The notes below the pieces were generated by a model. It ran no database searches. It was given only the letters and a program-made list of their open reading frames with translations, and was not told the origin of the DNA. Positions 38,026 through 48,459 of a stretch of DNA of 64,000 bases are shown one piece after another. Numbering within the stretch: the stretch's first letter is position 1; every line of letters begins with the position of its first letter. The stretch lies in the IMG/VR virus record IMGVR_UViG_3300017963_000188, positions 124,001-188,000 of that record; one strand, 5' to 3'. This DNA is from a virus. A program made the translations under genes and the position numbers.

Positions 38026-40509
38026 ATGTCCAATGTATTTACATTACTTGGAGGGCCAGATAATTTCACTTATCTTGAAAGTGGTTTGGCTCGAACACCA
38101 AGTTCATTAACAGATCTTAGGATAACAGGTATAGGTGGAAGTCCAGATCTCATTAGGTTCGGAGCTACTGGCAATCATCATCTATATACTGGTAGTGGTG
38201 ATAACACACTTCTACACCTACATAGTTCCAATTATAAACTTGCACTAGAAGCAAATAATTCAAGTGGTGTATTTATTGAAGTAGGCACTGATTGGGTTGC
38301 TGACTCTGTAGCAGATCTCATTTTCACTGGAATGTATCAAAGTCCAGAACATATGAGACTCACCAGTGGAGGTCATTTAGGAATAGGTGTAAATCCTCAA
38401 GGTGTATTTCATTCTTGTACCAATGGGGCATATGATTCCCAAGCAATTATGGAACGTTTGAATGCAGTAGGTTCTGGTGGACAGGCTATGCTTCGTTGTA
38501 TAGCTTCATCAGAAGTAGATATGGTTGATGGATTTGGACCAGTCATCAATTTTGGTATCAGAGACAATACTGTCACAACTTATGGATCAGCAAATCTCAT
38601 AGGTCAAATTGATTGTAAAAGAGATGGTCATGACGGTAGTGGTAAATTCAGCATTAGACCTAGAAAAGCTGGTTCTGTGCAAACTGGATTGGTTGTAACA
38701 CAAGATAACAGAGTTGGTATAGGAATAGACACTCCTGAATCAGCACTCCACATAAAAACTCCTGTTGATGTGAATGATATTTATGTCATAGCAAAATTTG
38801 AAGACTCTACCACTTCTGGAGATGGTTACTTATCAATAGAAGATGGTATTAGTGTTGACAATCATTTTGTCCCTCTAATACGAGGTCGTGGTAAAGGCAT
38901 AGGTTCTGGAGGGGTAGGGTTATTTTTAGTAGGAGAAATGGAAGATGACGATACTGATGTTTATGGTATGTTATTCCAAGTACAGAAATATGGTCCAGCA
39001 GCATTAACCACAGCTCCAGCTTACACATTCAGGAACTATACCACTGAATTGATGACATTATCTACAAGTGCTACCTTAAATGTGAATGGTAACATCACTA
39101 TTAATGATTCTGCTCCCACAAATATGTGGAGTGCAAAGTTATGTTTAGGTGCTGTAGGTGGATATTTCGGCACAATGGGGAGTTACCACAGTTATTGGGT
39201 GTGGAATGGGTATCGTATTGCTGGAGGTTCAAATTGGTACGTTGGAGGTACTGGTCAAAATTATAGTGTGTTATCAGGGATAGAATTGGGACAAAATGGT
39301 ATCTATTTTCTTGGCAGAGATTATGGTTCTGAAGGAACATATGGTTATGGACCATTGATCAAAGGTCATCTAGATGAAACTGGTAATTTCACATTATATG
39401 GGCAAGGCTCAAGTGGTTTTAGTCCAAATCTTTATATTGAAGGATCTGCGGATTCAGACCCACGTATTTGGTTAAAATCTAATAACACAACAGAAGGTTC
39501 TTCATGGTGGTATGATAACAATGTTGGTGGTTGCTATTATGATCAAATATGGTCAAGTGGTGCTGATGCTACTGCTGCTCATACTTTTCGTACTAGAACT
39601 GGAGGTACTCCAATAACAGCTATGTATATCAACATGGCTGGAAATGTCTTCATACCATCCTATCTATATGCAGATAGATATGTGATTCAAAATTCTATTG
39701 ATGGTACTAGTGCAAAAGGTATCCATCTATGGACTGCGACAGATAACAACTGGGCAATTTATATGAGCCAAGCAGGAGCTGGAAAGAGCATAGCTGATGG
39801 TACTGCCTGCACCCCAGGGACAGGAGAAACAACTCATGCTATGAGATTTAGGGTTTATCGAGCTGGCACTGCCATAAGAACCTGGATATTTGAAGGATCT
39901 GATGAGATATGTTATGCAAATATAAACTCTAATGGCATGATGTATGTCAGGACTCGCATTGGGATCAATGTCAATCCAAGCTACCCATTACATGTAAATG
40001 CTAATGCTGTCGGATACACAGGTGTTTTTGTCAACACTGGTAATCATTACGACTATAGAGGTGTATACATCAGAGCTGGTTACTATAGCCCCTCAGGAAA
40101 TGGTCATTGTAGATGGTTATGGTTCGCTGATGGAGATGGAACCGAAAGGTCATATGTTGGATACTCAACTTCCAGCCCATATGCAGCATTCTATGCAGTT
40201 TCTGATAGACGATTGAAAACAGATATTGGCCCTACTAAGGTAAATGGACTTGATGTAATCACAGGTCTAAAACTGTATGAATATGGTTTCAAGAATAAAA
40301 AAGTACCTTTCCAAAAAATTGGGTTCATAGCCCAACAAGCAAGAGAAATATATCCAAATATGGTATCAGCCACAGAGAACAAAAAAGATATACTCACTCT
40401 TTCTGACTCTTGTCTAATACCAGTGCTAGTAAAAGCAGTACAAGAACAGCAAGAAACAATAAAGCAGTATGAAGAACGGATAGCAGCATTAGAGGCTTTA
40501 AATGGCTAG
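38026..40509 (+). CDS. giant tail fibre with S74 intramolecular chaperone
   Basis: 827 aa. The N-terminal ~120 residues (FTLLGGPDNFTYLESGLAR, LRITGIGGSPDLIRFG) are shared by the next three fibres. A long beta-rich shaft follows. The C-terminal ~110 residues form a peptidase S74 chaperone: SDRRLKTDIGP with the self-cleaving Ser, GLKLYEYGFK, IGFIAQQAREIYP and a terminal coiled coil. S74 drives trimer assembly and then cuts itself off. Only this one of the four giant fibres has it. Confidence 0.88.
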   Translation: MSNVFTLLGGPDNFTYLESGLARTPSSLTDLRITGIGGSPDLIRFGATGNHHLYTGSGDNTLLHLHSSNYKLALEANNSSGVFIEVGTDWVADSVADLIFTGMYQSPEHMRLTSGGHLGIGVNPQGVFHSCTNGAYDSQAIMERLNAVGSGGQAMLRCIASSEVDMVDGFGPVINFGIRDNTVTTYGSANLIGQIDCKRDGHDGSGKFSIRPRKAGSVQTGLVVTQDNRVGIGIDTPESALHIKTPVDVNDIYVIAKFEDSTTSGDGYLSIEDGISVDNHFVPLIRGRGKGIGSGGVGLFLVGEMEDDDTDVYGMLFQVQKYGPAALTTAPAYTFRNYTTELMTLSTSATLNVNGNITINDSAPTNMWSAKLCLGAVGGYFGTMGSYHSYWVWNGYRIAGGSNWYVGGTGQNYSVLSGIELGQNGIYFLGRDYGSEGTYGYGPLIKGHLDETGNFTLYGQGSSGFSPNLYIEGSADSDPRIWLKSNNTTEGSSWWYDNNVGGCYYDQIWSSGADATAAHTFRTRTGGTPITAMYINMAGNVFIPSYLYADRYVIQNSIDGTSAKGIHLWTATDNNWAIYMSQAGAGKSIADGTACTPGTGETTHAMRFRVYRAGTAIRTWIFEGSDEICYANINSNGMMYVRTRIGINVNPSYPLHVNANAVGYTGVFVNTGNHYDYRGVYIRAGYYSPSGNGHCRWLWFADGDGTERSYVGYSTSSPYAAFYAVSDRRLKTDIGPTKVNGLDVITGLKLYEYGFKNKKVPFQKIGFIAQQAREIYPNMVSATENKKDILTLSDSCLIPVLVKAVQEQQETIKQYEERIAALEALNG

Positions 40510-42817
40510 TAAGTTCAGATTGCTTGGTAGTTCTGGAACTACCTTTCTAGAAAGTGCTCTAGTCAGTAGTCCTGGTTCTCTGTCAAGTCTCAGAATAACA
40601 GGAGTTGGTGGTAGTCCTGAGTTATGTCACTTTGACAGATATGGTAACCATCATTTATACCCAGGTAGTTCAAATAAGACTCGTCTTCATCTTAAAGGGG
40701 GTAATAGAACTCTACGAATAGCTGCTGAAACTACTGGTAACTCTATCCAATCAGGTGTGACATGGACCTCTGGTTCCACTACAGATCTTATTATTTCAGA
40801 TCTCACCAAAACCAATAAAAGGATGCATATCGATTCTTCTGGACATGTAGGATTCAGAACAACACCAGCATTCCCATTTCATCTTGTAGGGACTAACACT
40901 ACAGATGACATAATGCACGTCTATGGTGGTGGGGATTCATTGGTAATAAACTTTGGAGGGACCTCTGGTGGATATAGGCCAGTATACAAAGTATATCAGG
41001 GTAGAGGAACCTATGACTCTCCCCTAGCTTCACAAAATGGAGATATCCTATTTCAACTCACAGCCCGTGGCTGGACAGGTGCTTATTCTGATGCTGCCAG
41101 AATTGAAATGTTTGTAGATGGCACACCTTCAGGTACTTCTGTTCCTGCTGGATTCAAATTCTACACCACACCTTCTGGGTCAGTATCAGCTCTATCTGAA
41201 CGTATGAGGCTTAGTCATGATGGCAAATGGGGTATAGGTCAAACGAACCCACGTAATCGAATGCATATTGGAGCTAGTAAGGGTTTTTGCCTTGACAATG
41301 CAGGTACTCGTGAATTCATTGGATTCAACATTTACAATGATGGTTCTTATCGTCATATCGATACTGGTTATGCATCATTAATTTCATTTGACTATTCTGC
41401 TGGGATATTCAGAATCACACCTTGCCCTTCAGGAACAGCAGGAGCTGCTACCACTGGTCAGGCTACATTTCTCGCTACAAATGATAACAATGTTGGTATT
41501 GGTGATCAAATCACTATGGGTGTTCCAAGTTGTGCTCTTGACATTGTAAATCAAAATCCCAGTGTTGGTACTGTAGCAAAGATGTTTAGAATCAAGACTG
41601 ATGATAATAATTCATTTAACATATATGAACATTACGTAAGTGGTAGTGATGTAAATTATCGTCTAGGGTATACAGTAGGTGGAACTGATTACGATGGTCT
41701 AATCATCAAAGATGGTAAAGTTGGTATTAGAGCCATACCAGAAACATGGCTACATGTATGGGCTGCTAGTCATAATTCCGAATTGATGAGATGGCAACTT
41801 TCGGATGTGTCAGGACACCATTTAAGAGTTTTTGACAACACAGCTTCAGGAAATGTCATATATACATTCTCCCCTTATCATTTAACAGCATATGCTAATG
41901 GTCTTAAATTAGACAGTTTTGGTAATGTAGGGATAGGACTTCCTTATAATGACACTTCGGCTCCTATTCGTACACTACACCTTGAAAATGGTAAACTACA
42001 TATACATTCAGGAGACTATAGAAACGAAGGTTTAGAGTTCACTGTCTTTGGTGCTGATAATCAAGGTGGTGGTCGTATATTTATGAAAGAAATAGACAGT
42101 GAGTATTATGGATTCTCAATTCTTTATAATGGTGAAAATGATAATTCAATTTTAAATTGCAGAGGTAATACTTTTTATATTATCAGACATCCAGGCACTT
42201 TGAATGGTTCTCCTATGTTGAGCATACGCAGGGAAACTGGATTTGTAGGAGTTAGAATACCTACTACAAGAGATCCAGCTACTCAGCTTCATGTTCGAGG
42301 TTCATCTCACCTCATGACATTCATTGGTACTGCTGGGGCAGGAATAGCATATTACCCATTAGGCTGGTCAAGTGGGAGAAAAGCATTCATAGGAAATCTA
42401 ACAGGAACTGATAACCACTTCTATATAAAAAGTGATTCTGGGCAAGACATACATTTCAGAACCACTGGGAGTATTTATCTTTCATCTTCAGGTTTCAATA
42501 CTACCGGATTTACATGGCCATTAACAGTAAATGGTAGTATGCAAACATTAAATATTGCTTATGGTGCTGTAAGTAATTACTCCCCTGTAATCCCAGGAGG
42601 TACATATACCGGTGAATATTCAGTTTCATTTGGAAAAACATTAACTTCAACACCAATAGTTGTTGCTACTATGGACAACAACCAAGTGGATAGTTATGTA
42701 GTCATACAAATAATGAGTTACTCTACAACAGGTTTTGTATATAGACTATTTAACCCGCATACATCAAGTTTAACACTCACAACTTCACTGTTAAGATATT
42801 TTGCTATTTCAAGTTAG
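40502..42817 (+). CDS. giant tail fibre paralog
   Basis: 771 aa, overlapping the S74 gene by 8 bases. N-terminus KFRLLGSSGTTFLESALV, LRITGVGGSPELCHFD as in the other giant fibres. Repeated shaft units contain MRLSHDGKWGIGQTNPRNRMHIG-type beta blocks. The C-terminal ~80 residues (SVSFGKTLTSTPIVVATMD) are shared with the next two fibres instead of S74. Confidence 0.82.
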   Translation: MASKFRLLGSSGTTFLESALVSSPGSLSSLRITGVGGSPELCHFDRYGNHHLYPGSSNKTRLHLKGGNRTLRIAAETTGNSIQSGVTWTSGSTTDLIISDLTKTNKRMHIDSSGHVGFRTTPAFPFHLVGTNTTDDIMHVYGGGDSLVINFGGTSGGYRPVYKVYQGRGTYDSPLASQNGDILFQLTARGWTGAYSDAARIEMFVDGTPSGTSVPAGFKFYTTPSGSVSALSERMRLSHDGKWGIGQTNPRNRMHIGASKGFCLDNAGTREFIGFNIYNDGSYRHIDTGYASLISFDYSAGIFRITPCPSGTAGAATTGQATFLATNDNNVGIGDQITMGVPSCALDIVNQNPSVGTVAKMFRIKTDDNNSFNIYEHYVSGSDVNYRLGYTVGGTDYDGLIIKDGKVGIRAIPETWLHVWAASHNSELMRWQLSDVSGHHLRVFDNTASGNVIYTFSPYHLTAYANGLKLDSFGNVGIGLPYNDTSAPIRTLHLENGKLHIHSGDYRNEGLEFTVFGADNQGGGRIFMKEIDSEYYGFSILYNGENDNSILNCRGNTFYIIRHPGTLNGSPMLSIRRETGFVGVRIPTTRDPATQLHVRGSSHLMTFIGTAGAGIAYYPLGWSSGRKAFIGNLTGTDNHFYIKSDSGQDIHFRTTGSIYLSSSGFNTTGFTWPLTVNGSMQTLNIAYGAVSNYSPVIPGGTYTGEYSVSFGKTLTSTPIVVATMDNNQVDSYVVIQIMSYSTTGFVYRLFNPHTSSLTLTTSLLRYFAISS

Positions 42818-42825
42818 GTGATGGT

Positions 42826-45162
42826 ATGTCAAAGTTTTTATTGAAAACAGGAGTAGATGATAAGATATACCTTGAAACAGGATTAGTCTCTACTCCGGGT
42901 TCATTAGGAGATTTGAAAGTCTCTGGGATACTTGGAGGAAGTGTACTATTTTCTCTTGATAATGATGCTAACCATTATTTCTATGATAGTGATGGTGATT
43001 ACACAACTTTACATTTCCATGCCACTGGATACAAACTCAGATTAGAATCACATGCTGATGGATGTTACATTGAATCTGGAACAGATTGGGTCTCAGGTTC
43101 AACAGCTAGTATCCAATTAGCACCTATAGACAAAGCATTTTCAAAATCAATCATTACTGATGACGCTCGTTTTGGGGTGTTGACTACTACACCACCAGCT
43201 AAGTTAAGTGTGTCAAGTGATGTTGCTGTAAATGCTGATTCGGTAAGAATGATAAATGAAACGTATGATACTACTGTTCTGTTCAGAAAAGCATCTTCAG
43301 ATCCAACAACAGACTATAATAGCTATGTTGCACGGGCTTCAAGGGGTACTGTTTCTAGCCCCTCATCTGTTACTGATAATCAATGGGTAGGAACTATATT
43401 AGCTGGTTCCTATTCAAGTGGCTGGCAAGTCAACGCTAGTTTTGAGTATAATATAAATGGTACCCCTTCAGGATCTACTATTCCCACAGAATTAAAACTA
43501 TACACTACCAATGCTGGTGTCACTGGTAGGACTGCAAAACTTACCATTGACAGATATCCCAGAGTTGGTGTTGGCACTGAATATCCTGGAGAACGACTAC
43601 ACATTAATACTGGTCAAGGAATGACATTCCATGACGGTACTAATAAGATGATTGGGTTCAATTCTTATTATCTATCTGGATCTGGTTATGTTGTTCTTGA
43701 TACAGGATATGTCAGTTGGTTCCATCTCTACATGACTAATTACTTATCACTAAGGATATCTGATGCATCAGCAGCAGGAGGGACAGTATATGGCTGGGGT
43801 GATCCTTGGTGTTTGATGCGTCTGGATGATGATGGTGTAGTCAGTTTTGGTTCTCTTGATACCCCCATAGCTGACTTGAATGTAGTTGCTACTACAGGTG
43901 CTGGTACAACAGATACACAATTCAAGCTGAGACGAAATAGTAATTGGGGATTGATAATCACTGAAGATTATCCAAGTTATGTTCTTTACAAGATAGGTAA
44001 TATTTACAATGGCACCACTTATGAAAACGTCATGGTGTTCAACCAAAATAGGATAGGGATAAATACCACAAATGTCCCAGCACCATTAACGGTACATAAT
44101 CAAGCTCATGATACAGAAATTATGAGAATTAGCTCTGGGAATGCTACATATTATCTCAGTATCTTAGATGATACTATCCCTGGTAACGTAATGTATAATT
44201 TCAGACCAACTAGAGGTGATGTCCCATATAATGGTCTGAAGATAGATAGCACTGGGAAAGTAGGTATAAAGCACCCTCTTGAGATAGCACCTACCGATAC
44301 ACTTACTGTAAATGGTCATGCTTTAATCTCAACAGCAAATGATGGCTATGAAGGGTTTTACATCACAACAGGTAACACTGGAGCCGATGGGTGGCAAAGG
44401 ATTTTCTTTGAAGAAAATGCTTCTGGGACCTATGGATTCTCTATTGTTTATAATGGTTGTGCTACAGACACAATCTTAAATTATCCTGTAAACACTTTTG
44501 GGATTTCAAGACATGATGGTGATGCTACTGGCGTTATTGTGCTTTCAAGCCAAAGAGCTAATGGGTTTATAGGTATCAATACAGATGATCCTCAAGCTCG
44601 ATTACATGTTAAAGGTAATAATAACATCCTTTTGTTTGAGAATACTGGCACACAAGGGTATCTTGAATTTTATGGGACAGGAACAGGTGATGGGAGAAAA
44701 GCTTATTTGGGCATGACAGATTCAAGCTATACTAACTTCAGGATTGCACAAGAAGGAGATCCACCAGCTTATTTCAAGATTCAAACTACAGGATACATAT
44801 TCTTGAGAGCACCTTATGTTGGCATACTCACAACATCTCCTAGTGTGGCTTGTGATGTGAATGGGTCATTTGTAGCAGGTAACATTGATTACGGTAGAAC
44901 AGGTTTTGGCATCACTATCTCAAGTCTCCCATCTCGTTCTTATTCGGGACCATACTCAGTATCATTTAACAAAACTTTCCCATCTGCTCCTAGTACAGTG
45001 GTGGTGTCATTTGAAAATAACCAGATAGATGGTTGGCTAACATTGCAAGTGCGATATGATCTGATAACAACAACAGGATTTCAATTCTATGTACTAAATT
45101 CTTCTTCCCAAACCAGAACATACAGTACGTTTTATGTTCACTGGTTGGCTATGTCAGCATAG
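42826..45162 (+). CDS. giant tail fibre paralog
   Basis: 778 aa. N-terminus KFLLKTGVDDKIYLETGLV, then shaft units resembling those of the upstream gene (TLTVNGHALISTANDGYEG, GFSIVYNG). C-terminal SVSFNKTFPSAPSTVVVSF block. Small noncoding gaps on both sides suggest one long fibre transcript. Confidence 0.82.
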   Translation: MSKFLLKTGVDDKIYLETGLVSTPGSLGDLKVSGILGGSVLFSLDNDANHYFYDSDGDYTTLHFHATGYKLRLESHADGCYIESGTDWVSGSTASIQLAPIDKAFSKSIITDDARFGVLTTTPPAKLSVSSDVAVNADSVRMINETYDTTVLFRKASSDPTTDYNSYVARASRGTVSSPSSVTDNQWVGTILAGSYSSGWQVNASFEYNINGTPSGSTIPTELKLYTTNAGVTGRTAKLTIDRYPRVGVGTEYPGERLHINTGQGMTFHDGTNKMIGFNSYYLSGSGYVVLDTGYVSWFHLYMTNYLSLRISDASAAGGTVYGWGDPWCLMRLDDDGVVSFGSLDTPIADLNVVATTGAGTTDTQFKLRRNSNWGLIITEDYPSYVLYKIGNIYNGTTYENVMVFNQNRIGINTTNVPAPLTVHNQAHDTEIMRISSGNATYYLSILDDTIPGNVMYNFRPTRGDVPYNGLKIDSTGKVGIKHPLEIAPTDTLTVNGHALISTANDGYEGFYITTGNTGADGWQRIFFEENASGTYGFSIVYNGCATDTILNYPVNTFGISRHDGDATGVIVLSSQRANGFIGINTDDPQARLHVKGNNNILLFENTGTQGYLEFYGTGTGDGRKAYLGMTDSSYTNFRIAQEGDPPAYFKIQTTGYIFLRAPYVGILTTSPSVACDVNGSFVAGNIDYGRTGFGITISSLPSRSYSGPYSVSFNKTFPSAPSTVVVSFENNQIDGWLTLQVRYDLITTTGFQFYVLNSSSQTRTYSTFYVHWLAMSA

Positions 45163-45171
45163 AGGTGAGAG

Positions 45172-47454
45172 ATGGCACAGTTTAAATTATTGGGGGGAAC
45201 TGATGATATAACCTATCTTGAAGTAGGTCTAGACCTTTCTATCCCTGGTTCTGTCACAGACCTTAAAGTAACTGGTATCGATGGCTCTCCTAACCTACTC
45301 ACAATAGGTTCTGATGGTGAGCATTATGTTGACTCAGGGGACTCAACCACAACTGATAAACTGACACTGACAAATACTTTTGGGTCCCTTATCATAGAAG
45401 CTACTGATTCTGAAGGATGTTATATCCTTTCTGATCGAGATGTTGTTTTCTCGGGCATGTATCGTACTCCAAGTCTTCTGCATCTAAAACCCACTAGATT
45501 TGGATTTGGTAGAGAACCAACTTCAGCAACTTTAGAAATTGAAGCTGGGACTTTGGATGGCTTCTATCTTGAAAACACAAACCCGAGTGGTCTCCCTACA
45601 TTCACCCTTTATAACAATAGTGCAGGATACACCAACAAACTAATAGCTGAACAATCTAGAGGGACATTATCAGCACCAGCAGTTCTTGCTAGTGGTGATA
45701 TTATGTTCTCATTTAATCTGGAAGTGTATTCTAATGCTTATTATAAACGAGGTGCTGTAGAGATTCTTGCTGATGGAGCTTTCTCTGCTTCGAGTAGTCC
45801 AGGGGCTATTAATTTGAGAACTGGTGACTCTGCTATGACTAGAGGAGTCACAATAAGACATGATGGTAAGATTGGTATTGATCAAGTGAATCCCGAGGGA
45901 ATGTTGCACATAGGTCAAACCTCTGGATGTATTTTCAACATCGTTGGTGATATAGCTCATATAAGTTGGAATGCTATATATGATGGGTCCTGGTCCCGTC
46001 TCAACGATGCTCAAGAAGCTGCTATACTTCAACTTGACCATTCCACAGGTGAATTCAAAATGTTCATGGTCCCATCTGGGTCAGGAAGTTTCACACCCAG
46101 TTATGGTATGGCTTTGGCTGTTAATAAGAATGTAGGGTTTGGGAAAATCACCTCAAGCCCAGGGGTAGCTTTTGATTATCAAAGATCTTCAGGAGGTACG
46201 GGTGGTGAAGAAAAAGTCTTTTCGTTACGACACAATACTTATTGGGGTCTATTTGTCACTGAAGATACTACTGGGACATTGAAATACAAAATAGGTAGTA
46301 CCTATAACCTGGTTGACTATCCAGACAACTTGGTTATGGATTCAAATATGGTTGGTATCGGTGGAGACCCTGCCACTTGGTTGCATATCTATGCTCAATC
46401 AAATAATATTCTGACTCGATGGATCTCTGCTAATACAAGTTACTATCTCTCATTATATAGTGAAGAGATAAGTGGTGTTACTGCTTGGAATTTCAAACCC
46501 ACTGTAAGCCCTACAGAGTTTGCAGGGCTGAAAATCCATGGGGATGGCAAAATAGGTATTGGGCTTCCTGATGGTGTAGCTCCAAATTGTGAGCTAGATA
46601 TTAAAGGTACAATGCGTATCACTACTGATCTAGATGGCACATCTGGGCTTTATCTCTATGCAAATAGGACAACAGCAGAAACTTTCACACGTATTTTCTT
46701 TGATGAGACTGACTATGGTGATAATTATGGATTTTCAATTGTATATAATGGGGGCAATAACAACCACATCTTAAACTATGCTGTGAACACTTTTGGTATC
46801 TCAGTACACAATAACAATGCCACAGGTTATATCTGCATGTTGATGGAAAGAGACACTGATAGGATAGGTCTGAATTACACAGCACAAGATAAGAATTTTG
46901 CCATTAACTCTACTGGACCTGAAATATTAATTCTTGAAGGTTCTACCTATGCATACATAGACTTCTATTGGCAAAGTGGGCCTCTAGCACCTCGGGATGC
47001 ATACATGGGAGTGACCAGTGAAGGTTTAGTCATAAATAATGAAACTGGAGGATGGTTACAACTCTATAATGCTGCTGCTCTTTGGGAATCTACTCACACA
47101 AGAATCAATAGTGCCTCAATCCCTACTTGCACATTGGATATCACAGGAGCTATGCATGCAAACAACTATGATATGGGATATGACAATGTTTATGGAGGGA
47201 CTCTGAATATATCAGCAGCTAGTTATGCAGGCCCATATCGAATCTACTTCAACAAATCATTCAGTGCCCCCCCCAAAACTATCATATGCACTTTAATGGG
47301 TGCTTCCACCAACTATATTGGGTGGGTATCTATCCACATAAATTACACAGCTACCAGCTCTTATTTTGATATCTATCTGATGAATCTTCGAAGTGTTGGT
47401 ATAAGTATAGGATTTCCATATGTGAGTTGGGTTGCTTTTTGGAACCCATTCTAA
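45172..47454 (+). CDS. giant tail fibre paralog
   Basis: 760 aa. N-terminus QFKLLGGTDDITYLEVGLD, shared GFSIVYNGGNN shaft block, C-terminal IYFNKSFSAPPKTIICTLM. GAGGTGAGAG precedes ATG 45172. Last of the four giant fibres. Confidence 0.82.
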   Translation: MAQFKLLGGTDDITYLEVGLDLSIPGSVTDLKVTGIDGSPNLLTIGSDGEHYVDSGDSTTTDKLTLTNTFGSLIIEATDSEGCYILSDRDVVFSGMYRTPSLLHLKPTRFGFGREPTSATLEIEAGTLDGFYLENTNPSGLPTFTLYNNSAGYTNKLIAEQSRGTLSAPAVLASGDIMFSFNLEVYSNAYYKRGAVEILADGAFSASSSPGAINLRTGDSAMTRGVTIRHDGKIGIDQVNPEGMLHIGQTSGCIFNIVGDIAHISWNAIYDGSWSRLNDAQEAAILQLDHSTGEFKMFMVPSGSGSFTPSYGMALAVNKNVGFGKITSSPGVAFDYQRSSGGTGGEEKVFSLRHNTYWGLFVTEDTTGTLKYKIGSTYNLVDYPDNLVMDSNMVGIGGDPATWLHIYAQSNNILTRWISANTSYYLSLYSEEISGVTAWNFKPTVSPTEFAGLKIHGDGKIGIGLPDGVAPNCELDIKGTMRITTDLDGTSGLYLYANRTTAETFTRIFFDETDYGDNYGFSIVYNGGNNNHILNYAVNTFGISVHNNNATGYICMLMERDTDRIGLNYTAQDKNFAINSTGPEILILEGSTYAYIDFYWQSGPLAPRDAYMGVTSEGLVINNETGGWLQLYNAAALWESTHTRINSASIPTCTLDITGAMHANNYDMGYDNVYGGTLNISAASYAGPYRIYFNKSFSAPPKTIICTLMGASTNYIGWVSIHINYTATSSYFDIYLMNLRSVGISIGFPYVSWVAFWNPF

Positions 47455-47499
47455 AATTTTATCTGGTTGGTACAGTACAATTATATCAAGGAGGGGGAA

Positions 47500-48447
47500 A
47501 TGGGTATCAAATTGATTCCTGGTCGTTCAAATCCTGAGTTGGGGAAGAAAATAAGTGAGTCTTTGGATTTACCCATCACAAAATGTGAAATAACTGAATT
47601 TTCAGATGGGGAAATCAAAGTTGAAATTCTAGAAAATGTACGTCACGACGATGCTTATGTGATCCAATCGATTTCAAACCCTGGGCATAAAAATCTTGTA
47701 GAACTGTTGATCATTATTGATGCTCTGAAACGAGCCTCAGCAGATAGAATCTGTGCAGTCATTCCATATTATGGGTACGCTAGACAAGACAGAAAACCTA
47801 ATCCCAGAGCCCCTATCACAGCAAAACTTGAAGCTGATTTGCTAACTGTAGCAGGTGCTACTCGTATCATCACAATGGATCTCCACTCAGGACAAATTCA
47901 AGGATTCTTCAATTTGCCTGTGGACAATCTCTATGCTAAACCACTCTTCATTATAGATATCAGAAAAAGATTCAACATCGATGAAATAGCTTTAGTAGCT
48001 ACTGATGCAGGAGCTGCTAAGATAGTCAGTTCTTATGCAAAAAATTTAAAGTGTAAATATGCGGTCTGTGATAAAAATAGACCAGAAGCTAATGAATCAG
48101 AAGTGATTCATTTTATTGGTTCTGTAGAAGGTAAACAAGCAATTCTCATCGATGACCTGATAGATACTGCTGGAACAGCTACCAATGCAGCACAAGCAGC
48201 TCTCGACAATGGAGCTATTGGGGTCCATATGTATGCTACTCATGGAGTTTTGAGTGGTAATGCAAGAACCAATCTTGAAAATTCAGAATTCAAATCTGTC
48301 ACAATCACAGACTCAATAGATCCTAACAGCACCGAATTTGATAGATGGGATCATGAAAGATTTAGAGTATTATCCTCAACAACATTATTTTCAAAAGCTA
48401 TCAGAAGAACTCACTCAGGAGAATCTGTAAGCTCATTATTTGACTGA
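47500..48447 (+). CDS. prs: ribose-phosphate pyrophosphokinase (PRPP synthetase)
   Basis: 315 aa from ATG 47500, directly after AAGGAGGGGGAA; this length matches bacterial Prs. Motifs: FSDGEIKVEI, PYYGYARQDRKP, DLHSGQIQGFF and the PRPP loop LIDDLIDTAGT. It makes PRPP for nucleotide and NAD synthesis. Along with the GMP reductase and NADAR genes it points to phage control of nucleotide and NAD pools. No NAMPT gene is visible in the window. Confidence 0.93.
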   Translation: MGIKLIPGRSNPELGKKISESLDLPITKCEITEFSDGEIKVEILENVRHDDAYVIQSISNPGHKNLVELLIIIDALKRASADRICAVIPYYGYARQDRKPNPRAPITAKLEADLLTVAGATRIITMDLHSGQIQGFFNLPVDNLYAKPLFIIDIRKRFNIDEIALVATDAGAAKIVSSYAKNLKCKYAVCDKNRPEANESEVIHFIGSVEGKQAILIDDLIDTAGTATNAAQAALDNGAIGVHMYATHGVLSGNARTNLENSEFKSVTITDSIDPNSTEFDRWDHERFRVLSSTTLFSKAIRRTHSGESVSSLFD

Positions 48448-48459
48448 CTAGGATGCAAC

